Counted from the stretch's first letter, positions 42,779 through 51,315 are shown. The stretch is DNA of 64,000 nucleotides from Neisseria uirgultaei (GCF_962719845.1 NZ_CAUIYF010000007.1:1-64000); one strand, 5' to 3'. The notes: generated by a model not told the origin, from the sequence alone. Program-made: numbers and translations.

Positions 42779-45538
42779 TCAGCCTTGCCGGGTTTCGACT
42801 TGGATCATTTCTTCGGCAGGGACGGTTGCGGCTTCTTCCGGCTTGGGCTGTTCGGAACGGCGCAAACCTCGTTCGGTTTGAACTTCGGGTTGTGCCGCCC
42901 ATGCCTTCAATGCGACAGGGTCGGTTTCAATCAGGACGAGTCCGCCGGTTTGTGCGGTTTCCCGTGCCTGTTCCGCCGCAGCCGTAAAGGTTGCGGTTTC
43001 AGACGGCATTTCCTGTGCTTCGGCTTTCGGTGCTACGCCTTCGGGAAGGATGGCGGCAACCGCCTGACGGATTTTTTCCGCCGCATCATAAACCAGTGCG
43101 TCGTTGTTTGAAACGGTGGGAGATGCTGTCGGAACGTCCCTTTCTGCAACCGGTTCGGCAATGCTGACGGTAATCGGAGCATTTGCATCGTTTTCCCCGA
43201 AAACATGGGCGACAGCGGAACGGACTTTGTCGGCGGTGTCGTGAATATTCAGGTACTGCTCGATTTTGGCGGCAGACGGAATATTGCGTTTTTTGCCGTT
43301 TTGACGGCGGTCGCGCTGATTGTTGCGCTCGCGGCGTTCTTTGGCGTCTCGGCTGTCGCGTTCGCGGCGGTTGCGTTCGGATTTGGGCTTGCTGCCTTTG
43401 TCTTCTGCGGTATGCGGTTCGGATGGCGTGTTTTCCGCTGTCTGAACGGCTGTTTCGGCAACGGCGGCGGTTTCCGGCGCGGTTTGGCTGCGTTCGTTAC
43501 GGCTGCCGTTGCGGCGGCGTTTGCCGGTTTGCACTTCGGTTTCGGACGGTGCGGCATCTGCAACGGTTGCGGCAGGCTGTACGTTGCGGCCTTGAATTTC
43601 CGCTTCGTTGGCACGTTCGGCGGCATGGTCGCCGCGTTCGCTGCGGCGGCGGTTGCCGTTGTTGCGCGTTTCGGCTTTGTCGGCACGCGCTTCCTGTCCG
43701 GCAGTTTTGCCTGCCACTTCGCGGACTTCTACTTTGCTGCCTTCGCGTTTGCTGCGGCGCGGGTTTTGGCGGCGGTTGTTGGCGCGGCTGCCGCTGCGGT
43801 TTGCCGTGCTGCGTTTTTCGGAGGTTTCGGCAGCGGGTGCGGCTTGGGTTTCGCTGCCGCCGAAAATGCGTTTGAGCCATGCTTTGAAGCTGTCCCACCA
43901 GGAGGTTTTTTTCCTGGGGGTGGCAGTCGGGGCGGGGCTGGTGTGGCGCACGCCTTTGACGGCGGGTTCGGGACGGGCGGCTTTGGCTTTTTCGCCGCCG
44001 AACGGTTTGGCGGATTCGTCTTCTTCAGGCTCGGCAACGCGCTTGTAGCTCGGTTCGCCGTCTTCTTCTACGTCGTCGGTGCGGATGCGGTTGATTTCGT
44101 AGTGCGGATTTTCGAGGTGGATGTTCGGAATCAGGACGACGTTCACATCCAAACGCTCTTCCATCGCAAACAGCTCGGCGCGTTTTTCGTTCAGCAGGAA
44201 GGTGGCGACATCGACGGGCACTTGGGCGTGTACTTCGCCGGTGTTGTCTTTCATTGCTTCTTCTTGAATGATGCGCAAAACGTGCAGGGCGGTCGATTCG
44301 ATACCGCGGATGACACCGGTACCGGCACAGCGCGGACACGCAACATGGCTGCTTTCGCCCAAAGCCGGTTTCAAACGTTGGCGGCTCAATTCCAAAAGGC
44401 CGAAACGCGAAAGTTTGCCCATTTGCACGCGGGCGCGGTCTTTTTTGAGCGCATCGCGCAGGACGTTTTCAACATCGCGCTGATGTTTCGGATTTTCCAT
44501 GTCGATGAAGTCGATGACGACCAAACCACCCAAGTCGCGCAGGCGCATTTGACGGGCAACCTCTTCGGCGGCTTCCATATTGGTTTTGAACGCGGTGTCT
44601 TCAATGTCAGAGCCGCGTGTGGCGCGGGCAGAGTTGACGTCGATGGAAACCAGGGCTTCGGTGTGGTCGATCACAATCGCGCCGCCGGAAGGCAGACTGA
44701 CGCTGCGTGAGAACGCGCTTTCAATTTGGTGTTCGATTTGGAAACGGGAGAACAGCGGCGTGTGGTCTTGATAGAGTTTCAGACGGCCTACATTGCTCGG
44801 CATGACGTAGCTCATGAACTCGGCAACTTGGTCGTAAACTTCTTGATTGTCCACCAAAATCTCACCGATATCGGGACGGAAATAGTCTCGAATCGCACGG
44901 ATCAGCAGTGAGCTTTCCATAAAGAGCAGGTAAGGGTCATGGTGTGCTTTGCCTGCTTCTTCAATGGCTTGCCAGAGTTGTTTGAGGTAGTTCAAGTCCC
45001 ATTCCAACTCTTCCGCACTGCGGCCGATGCCTGCGGTGCGGGCGATGATGCTCATGCCGTTCGGAATGTCGAGTTCCGCCATGGCGGCTTTCAACTCTTG
45101 ACGCTCTTCGCCTTCGATACGGCGGGATACGCCGCCGCCGCGCGGGTTGTTCGGCATCAATACCAGATAGCGTCCGGCGAGGCTGATGAAGGTGGTCAGC
45201 GCCGCGCCTTTGTTGCCGCGCTCGTCTTTTTCGACTTGGACGATGACTTCCATACCTTCTTTGAGCACGTCTTGGATGCGCGCGCGCCCGCCTTCGTAGC
45301 CGAGGAAATACGAACGCGATACTTCTTTAAACGGCAAAAAGCCGTGGCGGTCGGTTCCGTAATCGACGAAACACGCTTCCAGCGACGGCTCGATGCGGGT
45401 AATGATGCCTTTGTAGATATTGCCTTTGCGCTGTTCTTTGCCCAGCGTTTCGATGTCCAAATCCAGCAGGTTTTGTCCGTCGACGATGGCAACGCGCAGC
45501 TCTTCGGCCTGCGTTGCGTTAAATAACATTCTTTTCAT
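42779..45538 (-). CDS. rne: Ribonuclease E
   Basis: RNase E (919 residues; E. coli 1061) is the main mRNA decay and rRNA/tRNA processing endonuclease. MKRMLFNATQAEELRVAIVD, the S1 domain (about 37-120, KGIITRIEPSLEACFVDYG), the catalytic segment LGGLVVIDFIDMENPKHQ near residue 298-315, and the zinc-link CPRCAGTG near residue 405 are intact. From about residue 510 on the protein is low-complexity, rich in R, N, A and E, with blocks such as RRSERGDHAAERANEAE: a degradosome scaffold region with weak conservation. GAGGTGATC precedes the ATG. A leader of up to about 490 bases separates it from rluC. Confidence 0.97.
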   Translation of the reverse strand: MKRMLFNATQAEELRVAIVDGQNLLDLDIETLGKEQRKGNIYKGIITRIEPSLEACFVDYGTDRHGFLPFKEVSRSYFLGYEGGRARIQDVLKEGMEVIVQVEKDERGNKGAALTTFISLAGRYLVLMPNNPRGGGVSRRIEGEERQELKAAMAELDIPNGMSIIARTAGIGRSAEELEWDLNYLKQLWQAIEEAGKAHHDPYLLFMESSLLIRAIRDYFRPDIGEILVDNQEVYDQVAEFMSYVMPSNVGRLKLYQDHTPLFSRFQIEHQIESAFSRSVSLPSGGAIVIDHTEALVSIDVNSARATRGSDIEDTAFKTNMEAAEEVARQMRLRDLGGLVVIDFIDMENPKHQRDVENVLRDALKKDRARVQMGKLSRFGLLELSRQRLKPALGESSHVACPRCAGTGVIRGIESTALHVLRIIQEEAMKDNTGEVHAQVPVDVATFLLNEKRAELFAMEERLDVNVVLIPNIHLENPHYEINRIRTDDVEEDGEPSYKRVAEPEEDESAKPFGGEKAKAARPEPAVKGVRHTSPAPTATPRKKTSWWDSFKAWLKRIFGGSETQAAPAAETSEKRSTANRSGSRANNRRQNPRRSKREGSKVEVREVAGKTAGQEARADKAETRNNGNRRRSERGDHAAERANEAEIQGRNVQPAATVADAAPSETEVQTGKRRRNGSRNERSQTAPETAAVAETAVQTAENTPSEPHTAEDKGSKPKSERNRRERDSRDAKERRERNNQRDRRQNGKKRNIPSAAKIEQYLNIHDTADKVRSAVAHVFGENDANAPITVSIAEPVAERDVPTASPTVSNNDALVYDAAEKIRQAVAAILPEGVAPKAEAQEMPSETATFTAAAEQARETAQTGGLVLIETDPVALKAWAAQPEVQTERGLRRSEQPKPEEAATVPAEEMIQVETRQG

Positions 45539-46029
45539 GATCACCTCGTGGACGGGCGGCATTCGGGCGCGCCGGTCCGGTTCGGCATTCCGTAAGGCTG
45601 GGTTTTCCGATGTCTTCGGATAAAACCGGTAATCAGTTTTTGAGTTGAAAATCCGCAGGGATGCACGTTCCGGAGAACCGTGTGCGGAAGGGTCGGATAA
45701 AGAAGGCTATAAAGATCGATGCGGCGGTCTGTCTGCCGCGTTCCGAACGCTGCGGTCGGAAAAGTGGGTGCCGGCTTCTTCTTGTTATCGTTATGCCTGT
45801 GTTTTCGGGCGGTTTGCGTTTGGGGCTTGGACCCGGCTGCCGTCTTACTTCCGCGCCGAAACGGCAAAATCAATTCAAACTTGACTACGTTCTGCGCCTG
45901 CCGGCTGGGAACAGGCGCAGGGAAAATGCTTTGCGGAGTGCGTTTTTAATATAAAATTCCGTTTTAAAGTAAACCGTTTCAGGGGCGCGGCGGGCGCGCT
46001 TTCTGCTGAAACGGACGTTCGGATTATAG
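45539..46029. promoter_or_regulatory. Divergent 490-bp region between rne and rluC
   Basis: No gene is seen here. The region must hold the rne promoter and a long 5' leader on the minus strand; long leaders in E. coli rne mediate autoregulation by RNase E cleavage. A TATAAA near 45950 is a candidate -10 for rluC but has no well-spaced -35. No uptake sequence or Correia element is present, which is unusual for a gap of this length in the window. Confidence 0.4.
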
Positions 46030-47022
46030 ATGAAAACGCACGAAATAAGCAAAGATTCGGTCAGCTTGATAGGGGTTGCCGAACATGAGGCGGGTCAACG
46101 CCTTGATAACTATCTGATAAAAATCCTCAAGGGTGTTCCCAAGAGCCATATCCACCGCATTATCCGCGCCGGCGAGGTACGGTTGAACAAGAAACGCTGC
46201 AAACCCGACAGCCGTATTGCGGAAGGGGATATGGTACGGATTCCGCCTGTGCGCGTGGCGGAGAAGGAAATGCCGTCTGAAAGGCGTGCCGTCGTACCGG
46301 CGCGTGCGTTTGAGGCGGTGTATGAGGACGACGCGCTGCTGGTGGTCAATAAGCCTTCCGGCGTGGCGGTACACGGCGGCAGCGGCGTGAGTTTCGGCGT
46401 TATCGAACAGTTGCGCCGCGCCCGTCCGGAGGCGAAGTATTTGGAGTTGGTTCACCGTTTGGACAAGGATACGAGCGGCTTGTTGATGGTGGCGAAGAAA
46501 CGCAGCGCGCTCGTCAAACTTCACGAAGCCATCCGTAACGACCACCCCAAAAAAATCTACCTTGCGCTGGGGGTGGGCAAACTGCCGGACGACAATTTCC
46601 ACGTCAGGCTGCCCCTGTTCAAATATACGGGCGCACAAGGCGAAAAGATGGTGCGCGTCAGCGAGGACGGGCAGGCTGCGCATACGGTGTTCCGTGTGTT
46701 AAGCCGTTTTTCAGACGGCATTTTGCACGGTGTCGGGCTGTCGCACCTGACTTTGGTGCGGGCGACGCTGAAAACGGGGCGCACGCACCAAATCCGCGTG
46801 CACCTGCAATCTCAAGGCTGTCCGATTGCGGGCGACGAACGCTACGGCGATTATCAGGCGAATCGGCGTTTGCAGAAGTTGGGTTTGAAGCGGATGTTTT
46901 TGCACGCGTCCGAGCTGCACCTGAACCATCCGCTCACTGGTGAGCCGCTGGTGTTGAAGGCGGAGCTGCCGCCGGACTTGGCGCAGTTTGCGGCGATGTT
47001 GGAAAACGGGACGAAAATGTGA
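46030..47022 (+). CDS. rluC: 23S rRNA pseudouridine synthase RluC
   Basis: RluC (330 residues) makes pseudouridines 955, 2504 and 2580 in 23S rRNA. An S4-like domain lies at residues 18-75 (AGQRLDNYLIKILKGVPKSH). The catalytic motif is LVHRLDKDTSGLLMVAKKRS near residues 140-159 with the nucleophilic aspartate, and a late GRTHQIRVHLQSQGCPIAGD near residue 249 is diagnostic. Two uptake sequences lie inside the coding region, at 46269 and 46709. In many species rluC is divergent from rne, as here. Confidence 0.96.
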   Translation: MKTHEISKDSVSLIGVAEHEAGQRLDNYLIKILKGVPKSHIHRIIRAGEVRLNKKRCKPDSRIAEGDMVRIPPVRVAEKEMPSERRAVVPARAFEAVYEDDALLVVNKPSGVAVHGGSGVSFGVIEQLRRARPEAKYLELVHRLDKDTSGLLMVAKKRSALVKLHEAIRNDHPKKIYLALGVGKLPDDNFHVRLPLFKYTGAQGEKMVRVSEDGQAAHTVFRVLSRFSDGILHGVGLSHLTLVRATLKTGRTHQIRVHLQSQGCPIAGDERYGDYQANRRLQKLGLKRMFLHASELHLNHPLTGEPLVLKAELPPDLAQFAAMLENGTKM

Positions 47023-47028
47023 ACCCCG

Positions 47029-47055
47029 ATGCCGTCTGAAGCCTTCAGACGGCAT
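47029..47055 (+). terminator. Uptake-sequence hairpin between rluC and lpxB
   Basis: ATGCCGTCTGAAG is followed after one base by CTTCAGACGGCAT, six bases past the rluC stop. Confidence 0.65.
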
Positions 47056-47081
47056 CGGGACGTGAAAGTGTGGGGACGAAT

Positions 47082-48236
47082 ATGGCTGATAAAAAAAGCC
47101 CTTTGATTGCCGTCAGTGTCGGCGAAGCGTCGGGCGACCTGTTGGGGGCGCACCTGATACGCGCCATCCGAAAGCGTTGCCCGCAGGCGCGGTTTACCGG
47201 CATCGGCGGGGAACTGATGAAGGCGGAAGGTTTCGAGAGCCTTTATGATCAGGAGCGGCTGGCGGTGCGCGGCTTTGTCGAGGTGGTCAGGCGGCTGCCG
47301 GAAATTTTACGGATACGCAGGGGGCTGGTACGGGATTTGCTGTCGTTGAAACCTGATGTCTTTGTCGGTATCGATGCGCCCGATTTTAATCTGGGTGTGG
47401 CGGAGCGGCTCAAACGGGCGGGCATTCCGACCGTGCATTATGTCAGTCCGTCGGTGTGGGCGTGGCGGCGCGAACGCGTGGGCAAAATCGTGCATCAGGT
47501 CAACCGCGTGCTGTGCCTGTTCCCGATGGAGCCGCAGCTTTATCTCGATGCGGGCGGACGTGCGGAGTTTGTCGGTCATCCGATGGCGCAGCTTATGCCC
47601 TTGGAAGACGACCGTGAAACGGCGCGGAAAACTTTGGGCGTGGATGCCGGCATCCCCGTATTTGCCCTGCTGCCCGGCAGCCGCGTCAGCGAAATCGACT
47701 ATATGGCGCCGGTGTTTTTTCAGACGGCATTATTGTTGTTGAAACGCTATCCTGCCGCCCGCTTCCTGCTGCCTGCCGCAACTGAGGCGACGAAGCGGCG
47801 TTTGGCGGAAGTTTTGCAGCGGCCGGAGTTTGCCGGCCTGCCGCTGACGGTAACCGACAGACAGTCTGAAACGGTGTGCAGGGCGGCGGATGCGGTGCTG
47901 GTAACGAGCGGTACGGCAACTTTGGAGGTGGCGCTGTGCAAGCGTCCGATGGTCATCAGCTACAAGATTTCGCCGCTGACTTATGCTTATGTGAAACGCA
48001 AAATCAAAGTGCCGCATGTCGGCCTGCCGAATATCCTGTTGGGTAAGGAGGCTGTGCCGGAGCTGCTTCAACATGATGCCGTACCGGAAAAACTGGCGGC
48101 GGCGTTGGCGGACTGGTATGAACACCCCGATAAGGTTGCCGCGCTGCAACAGGATTTCAGGGTGTTGCACCTGCTGTTGAAAAAAGATACGGCGGATTTG
48201 GCTGCGCGCGCGGTTTTGGAAGAGGCGGGATGTTGA
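47082..48236 (+). CDS. lpxB: Lipid A disaccharide synthase
   Basis: LpxB (384 residues) joins UDP-2,3-diacylglucosamine and lipid X into the lipid A disaccharide. VSVGEASGDLLGAHLIRAI near residues 10-28 is the family signature and VSPSVWAWRRERVGKIV near residue 122 is conserved; a GT-B fold is expected. The ATG at 47082 follows TGGGGACGA. It is separated from lpxA-lpxD by 25 kb and is alone on its strand; the toxin islet begins directly after its stop. One uptake core lies inside at about 47718. Confidence 0.97.
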   Translation: MADKKSPLIAVSVGEASGDLLGAHLIRAIRKRCPQARFTGIGGELMKAEGFESLYDQERLAVRGFVEVVRRLPEILRIRRGLVRDLLSLKPDVFVGIDAPDFNLGVAERLKRAGIPTVHYVSPSVWAWRRERVGKIVHQVNRVLCLFPMEPQLYLDAGGRAEFVGHPMAQLMPLEDDRETARKTLGVDAGIPVFALLPGSRVSEIDYMAPVFFQTALLLLKRYPAARFLLPAATEATKRRLAEVLQRPEFAGLPLTVTDRQSETVCRAADAVLVTSGTATLEVALCKRPMVISYKISPLTYAYVKRKIKVPHVGLPNILLGKEAVPELLQHDAVPEKLAAALADWYEHPDKVAALQQDFRVLHLLLKKDTADLAARAVLEEAGC

Positions 48237-48243
48237 GCGGTTA

Positions 48244-48402
48244 ATGGATTATCTTCCCGAAGCAGCACGTATTACAAAAAAAGGGGGAGAAATTGTGATT
48301 AATGGCACATCAAACAATAAGTATTTAAGAGAAATTCCAAATGAAGCAGAACTGGTCCGAATGGGCTTAAGGTTAAAATATAATGGGCCGTTAACTGATT
48401 AA
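48244..48402 (+). pseudogene. Toxin C-terminal fragment (MTase-like polymorphic toxin type)
   Basis: This short frame of 52 residues begins DYLPEAARITKKGGEIVING and ends LRLKYNGPLTD. The pattern 'YLPEAAR-KKGG-VNGT-(E)LP-A-EL--LGL' recurs, to my recollection, near the C termini of Rhs and CDI-type polymorphic toxins with a methyltransferase-like fold. It starts 8 bases past lpxB, has no ribosome site, and its AT content is far above that of lpxB. It is most likely the tail of a toxin cassette brought in by recombination, not an expressed gene. Confidence 0.55.
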
Positions 48403-48438
48403 TTTTGTTATATATGATTATATTTTATACTAATACGC

Positions 48439-48828
48439 TTACTTACCTTGTTTCATTTGTTCTTCGTAAATTTCTATTTTAGGCAATTGTGTCAATTCAA
48501 TAGGGCAAGTTGCTCCCCACCAAAAATGTTCTACATAAAACCAAGGATTATCTGGGAAATATAGCAACATCTCTTCCATATCCGGCCAAATTCTTCTTAA
48601 TTCATCTACCTGTGTTTTTGGCGAACCAGTTAATATTTTTGGAGGATTTTCACGATAATCACATAATTCAATAACACCATCTGATAAAAGTTCGTCCAAA
48701 AAATCAAAAAATCTAATTTTTAAATTTGGATCTTTGATATCCATATTTAAATAATTTTTATAAACACCAAAAATACCACCTAAATATTCACAATATTCTA
48801 AAAGATTATATTTTATCTTCACATTCAT
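48439..48828 (-). CDS. DUF596-like protein, probable immunity protein
   Basis: The gene encodes 129 residues, AT-rich and acidic. Features such as FFDFLDELLSDGVIELCDY, GSPKTQVDELRRIWPDMEEM and a late WFYVEHFWWGATCPIELTQLP resemble small DUF596-type proteins seen beside bacterial toxins. The stop codon of an open tail reading ...SVRGQRLELKFR lies 10 bases upstream on the same strand, the usual toxin-then-immunity order. Function is inferred. It is convergent with lpxB. Confidence 0.6.
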   Translation of the reverse strand: MNVKIKYNLLEYCEYLGGIFGVYKNYLNMDIKDPNLKIRFFDFLDELLSDGVIELCDYRENPPKILTGSPKTQVDELRRIWPDMEEMLLYFPDNPWFYVEHFWWGATCPIELTQLPKIEIYEEQMKQGK

Positions 48829-48838
48829 AACGTAACCT

Positions 48839-48937
48839 TTATCTAAATTTTAATTCTAATCTTTGCCCACGTACTGAATCAGGTTGATTCCTAAACTCAA
48901 TCGTCCATTTTGCTCCAGTTTGTTCTCGGCTAGTTGA
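48839..48937 (-). pseudogene. Toxin C-terminal remnant upstream of the DUF596-like gene
   Basis: On the minus strand a frame reads FSTSREQTGAKWTIEFRNQP and then DSVRGQRLELKFR before TAA at 48841-48839. It is open for about 33 codons and stops 10 bases before the DUF596-like ATG. Composition and position suggest the last part of a toxin whose body was lost. Confidence 0.5.
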
Positions 48938-49049
48938 AAAATTCCTTAAAATAAAGGAAGAGTTTAAACAACTGAAATTTCATAAGAGTAGTGGAACCAA
49001 CTTGGACTCAAAAAATCTTAAAACCATTGTTTTTGAAAAGGTAAAATAA
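48933..49049 (+). pseudogene. Toxin C-terminal remnant upstream of the duplicated immunity genes
   Basis: On the plus strand a frame reads VEKFLKIKEEFKQLKFHKSS and then GTNLDSKNLKTIVFEKVK before TAA at 49047-49049, one base ahead of the ATG at 49051. It abuts the minus-strand remnant head to head, so two different cassette ends have been joined back to back near 48935. Confidence 0.5.
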
Positions 49050-49050
49050 T

Positions 49051-49461
49051 ATGACAACTTATACTATTCCAAGAAAAGATTATCAATTTCTGTATATATA
49101 TGAGGGCACTCTATTCAACTATACTTTGAAAAACAATGAATTTCATATCATCGTCAATTGTGTGGATTATCCAGATTTACCTCAAGAAATCCCTATGCCT
49201 AATTATTCAGACTGGGTAAAAATTAAATTCAAGCAGTTCAGCTATCTAAAATTTAGATATGAATACGCTACGAAGAACCAAGATAAAAAGATCACAAATG
49301 TATTGGAGCTTGGCGAATTAAAGCAAGATGATGAAATCTGGGATTATGGAGGTACGTTGGAATTGATAGGCGGTAGGTATGATCTTCCGACCGGTTTTAT
49401 CATAGATATAGTTTGCCGGGAAATAGAGTTAGAATTTTTAGATCAGGAGAGTTTCAATTAA
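49051..49461 (+). CDS. Probable immunity protein, tandem copy 1
   Basis: The gene encodes 136 residues beginning MTTYTIPRKDYQFLYIYEGT and ending ELEFLDQESFN. It is acidic, aromatic-rich and has no signal or membrane segment. No family is recognised. The ribosome site is GGTAAAATAAT, shared with the toxin remnant stop. The next gene is a 136-residue paralogue. The low GC content and position after toxin remnants argue for an immunity role. Confidence 0.65.
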   Translation: MTTYTIPRKDYQFLYIYEGTLFNYTLKNNEFHIIVNCVDYPDLPQEIPMPNYSDWVKIKFKQFSYLKFRYEYATKNQDKKITNVLELGELKQDDEIWDYGGTLELIGGRYDLPTGFIIDIVCREIELEFLDQESFN

Positions 49462-49513
49462 ACGAGCCGTAGCTTGTCATGCTGCGCAAGCAGACTTTTG
49501 AAGGTAAAATAAT

Positions 49514-49924
49514 ATGACAACTTATACTATTCCAAGAAAAGATTATCAATTTCTGTATATATATGAGGGCACTCTATTCAACTATACTTTGAAAAACAAT
49601 GAATTTCATATCATCGTTAATTGTGTGGATTATCCGGATTTACCTCAAGAGCTTCCTACCCCCAGTTATTCAGACTGGGTAAAAATTAAATTCAAGCAGT
49701 TCAGCTATTTGAAATTTGTCTATGGATACGCCACAAAGAACCGAGATAAAGATATCGATAATACATTGGAGCTTGGCGAGTTAAAGCAAGATGATGAAAT
49801 CTGGGATTATGGAGGTACGCTGGAATTGATAGGCGGTAGGTATGATCTTCTGACTGCTTTTAGGATAGATATAGTTTGCCGGGAAATAGAGTTAGAATTT
49901 TTAGATCAGGAGAGTTTCAATTAA
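49514..49924 (+). CDS. Probable immunity protein, tandem copy 2
   Basis: The gene encodes 136 residues, nearly identical to the preceding copy. Differences cluster at residues 46-52 (ELPTPS for EIPMPN), 69-83 (VYGYATKNRDKDIDN for RYEYATKNQDKKITN) and near 112-118 (LLTAFRI for LPTGFII). The first 45 residues are identical at the amino acid level. Clustered changes suggest selection on a contact surface or mosaic exchange between cassettes, not random drift. Confidence 0.65.
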   Translation: MTTYTIPRKDYQFLYIYEGTLFNYTLKNNEFHIIVNCVDYPDLPQELPTPSYSDWVKIKFKQFSYLKFVYGYATKNRDKDIDNTLELGELKQDDEIWDYGGTLELIGGRYDLLTAFRIDIVCREIELEFLDQESFN

Positions 49925-49992
49925 ACAAGCCGTAGCTTGTCATGCTGCGCAAGCAACTTTATTGATATGCCGATACGGAGCCTGTCGGCAAA

Positions 49993-50025
49993 ATGCCGTC
50001 TGAACAATATCTTTTCAGACGGCAT
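49993..50025 (-). terminator. Uptake-sequence hairpin after dapB
   Basis: ATGCCGTCTGAA and TTCAGACGGCAT flank a loop 13 bases past the dapB stop (minus strand). It also marks the right edge of the toxin islet. Confidence 0.65.
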
Positions 50026-50037
50026 TTTGTATGGGGG

Positions 50038-50847
50038 TTAACGGTTGTTCAGCCCGAGTACGTTCTGCATATCGTACAAACCCGTTTTGCAGTTTACCCA
50101 AACTGCGGCGCGGACGGCACCGGCGGCAAAGGTCATGCGGCTGCTGGCTTTGTGGGTGATTTCCACGCGCTCGCCGTCGGTGGCGAAGAGGGCGGTGTGG
50201 TCGCCGACGATGTCGCCTGCGCGGACGGTGGCAAAGCCGATGGTGGACGGATCGCGCGGACCGGTGTGGCCTTCGCGTCCGTAAACGGCGCATTGTTTGA
50301 GGTCGCGGCCGAGCGCGCCGGCGATGACTTCGCCCATGCGTAACGCGGTGCCGCTGGGGGCATCGACTTTGTGGCGGTGGTGGCCTTCGATGATTTCGAT
50401 GTCGTAGCCTTCGTTTAATACGCGGGCGACGGTGTCGAGGATGTGGAAAGTGAGGTTGACGCCGACGCTGAAGTTGGCGGCGAAGACAACGCCTGTTTTT
50501 TCGCCTGCGGCTTGGATGGCGGCTTTGCCCGCATCGTCGAAGCCTGTTGTGCCGATGATGATGCAGACACCTTTTTCCACGCATTTTTGCAGGTGTTTGA
50601 GGGTCGGCTCGGGGCGGGTAAAGTCGATGAGTACGTCGCTTTGTGCGAGAACGGCGTCAACGTCGTCTGAAATGGCGATGCCGGTTTTGAGTCCGACGGC
50701 GTAGCCTGCGTCCAGCCCGAGGGCTTCTGAGCCTGAGTGTTCGAGCGCGCCGGAAAGGACAGTGTCGGGATGGTTGTTGACGGCTTCAACCAATACGCGC
50801 CCCATGCGGCCGTTGACGCCGGCGATGGCGATTTTGAGCGGTGTCAT
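50038..50847 (-). CDS. dapB: 4-hydroxy-tetrahydrodipicolinate reductase
   Basis: DapB (269 residues) reduces HTPA in lysine and diaminopimelate synthesis. The NAD(P)H motif is IAIAGVNGRMGRVLVEA near residues 6-22, and the signature EIIEGHHRHKVDAPSGTALR near residues 155-174 includes the catalytic HH and K. GGAACAC precedes the start on the minus strand. It is 9 bases downstream of bamE and co-transcribed. Confidence 0.98.
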   Translation of the reverse strand: MTPLKIAIAGVNGRMGRVLVEAVNNHPDTVLSGALEHSGSEALGLDAGYAVGLKTGIAISDDVDAVLAQSDVLIDFTRPEPTLKHLQKCVEKGVCIIIGTTGFDDAGKAAIQAAGEKTGVVFAANFSVGVNLTFHILDTVARVLNEGYDIEIIEGHHRHKVDAPSGTALRMGEVIAGALGRDLKQCAVYGREGHTGPRDPSTIGFATVRAGDIVGDHTALFATDGERVEITHKASSRMTFAAGAVRAAVWVNCKTGLYDMQNVLGLNNR

Positions 50848-50856
50848 GTGTGTTCC

Positions 50857-51234
50857 TTATGGTTTGTCTGCATTTTGTTTCGCGCGGAGGGCTTCGGCGG
50901 CATTTTGGAGGGCGTCGCCTTCGGCGCGTACGAGCACGCCGTTTTCAAAATAGACGGTCAGATTGCTGCGTTCTTTGATAATGCCGTTGCGGGAGGTGTT
51001 GAAGGTATAGTCCCAGCGGTCGGTATGGAAAGCGTCGCGCAGCATGGGGCTGCCGAGCAGGAGCAGGACTTGGTCTTTGGTCATGCCGGCGCGGAGGGAG
51101 GCGACGGCGCGAGGTTCGAGTTCGTTGCCCTGTATGATTTTGAGTTTGTACGAGGGGAACAGTGAAACGCGTTCGACGCTGCACGCGGTCAGGCTGAACA
51201 GGGCGGAAAGGACGAGTATGAGGGTTTTGTTCAC
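50857..51234 (-). CDS. bamE: Outer membrane assembly lipoprotein BamE (SmpA/OmlA)
   Basis: BamE (125 residues) is the small lipoprotein of the BAM complex. The lipobox LTAC is at residues 16-19 after a hydrophobic stretch TLILVLSALFSLTAC. The BamE fold motifs AGMTKDQVLLLLGSPMLRDA near residues 49-68 and RWDYTF are intact. It is upstream of dapB and divergent from fur. Confidence 0.95.
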   Translation of the reverse strand: MNKTLILVLSALFSLTACSVERVSLFPSYKLKIIQGNELEPRAVASLRAGMTKDQVLLLLGSPMLRDAFHTDRWDYTFNTSRNGIIKERSNLTVYFENGVLVRAEGDALQNAAEALRAKQNADKP

Positions 51235-51296
51235 GAGAGAACCTTTCTGTGCAAATCGGGATGTCTAGTGTAGCACTGCTTGAATATTTTATAAAA

Positions 51297-51315
51297 GCGA
51301 ACGATAATCATACGC
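51297..51315. promoter_or_regulatory. Fur-box-like operator between bamE and fur
   Basis: The 19-base palindrome with GATAATCAT at its core (51303-51311) matches the consensus GATAATGATAATCATTATC at 13 of 19 positions. It lies in the 226-bp divergent region, 62 bp upstream of bamE and 145 bp upstream of fur. Fur is often autoregulated, and a bamE control is also possible. Confidence 0.55.

Larger units (their letters stand above)
49021..49958. repeat. 463-bp tandem duplication containing the immunity paralogues
   Basis: The unit from the TTTTGAA-GGTAAAATAAT ribosome site to the hairpin CCGTAGCTTGTCATGCTGCG is present twice with a period of 463 bp. Both copies end in the same hairpin (GCTTG paired with CAAGC). 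Confidence 0.8.

Noticed and set aside
43205..44710. 501-codon open frame opposite rne
   Set aside because: It is the antisense of the arginine/alanine-rich RNase E tail; composition (F, G, A, V) is a codon-bias shadow.
45640..45960. Small + strand frames in the rne-rluC gap
   Set aside because: They have no ribosome site and overlap the expected rne leader; sequence is arginine-rich without pattern.
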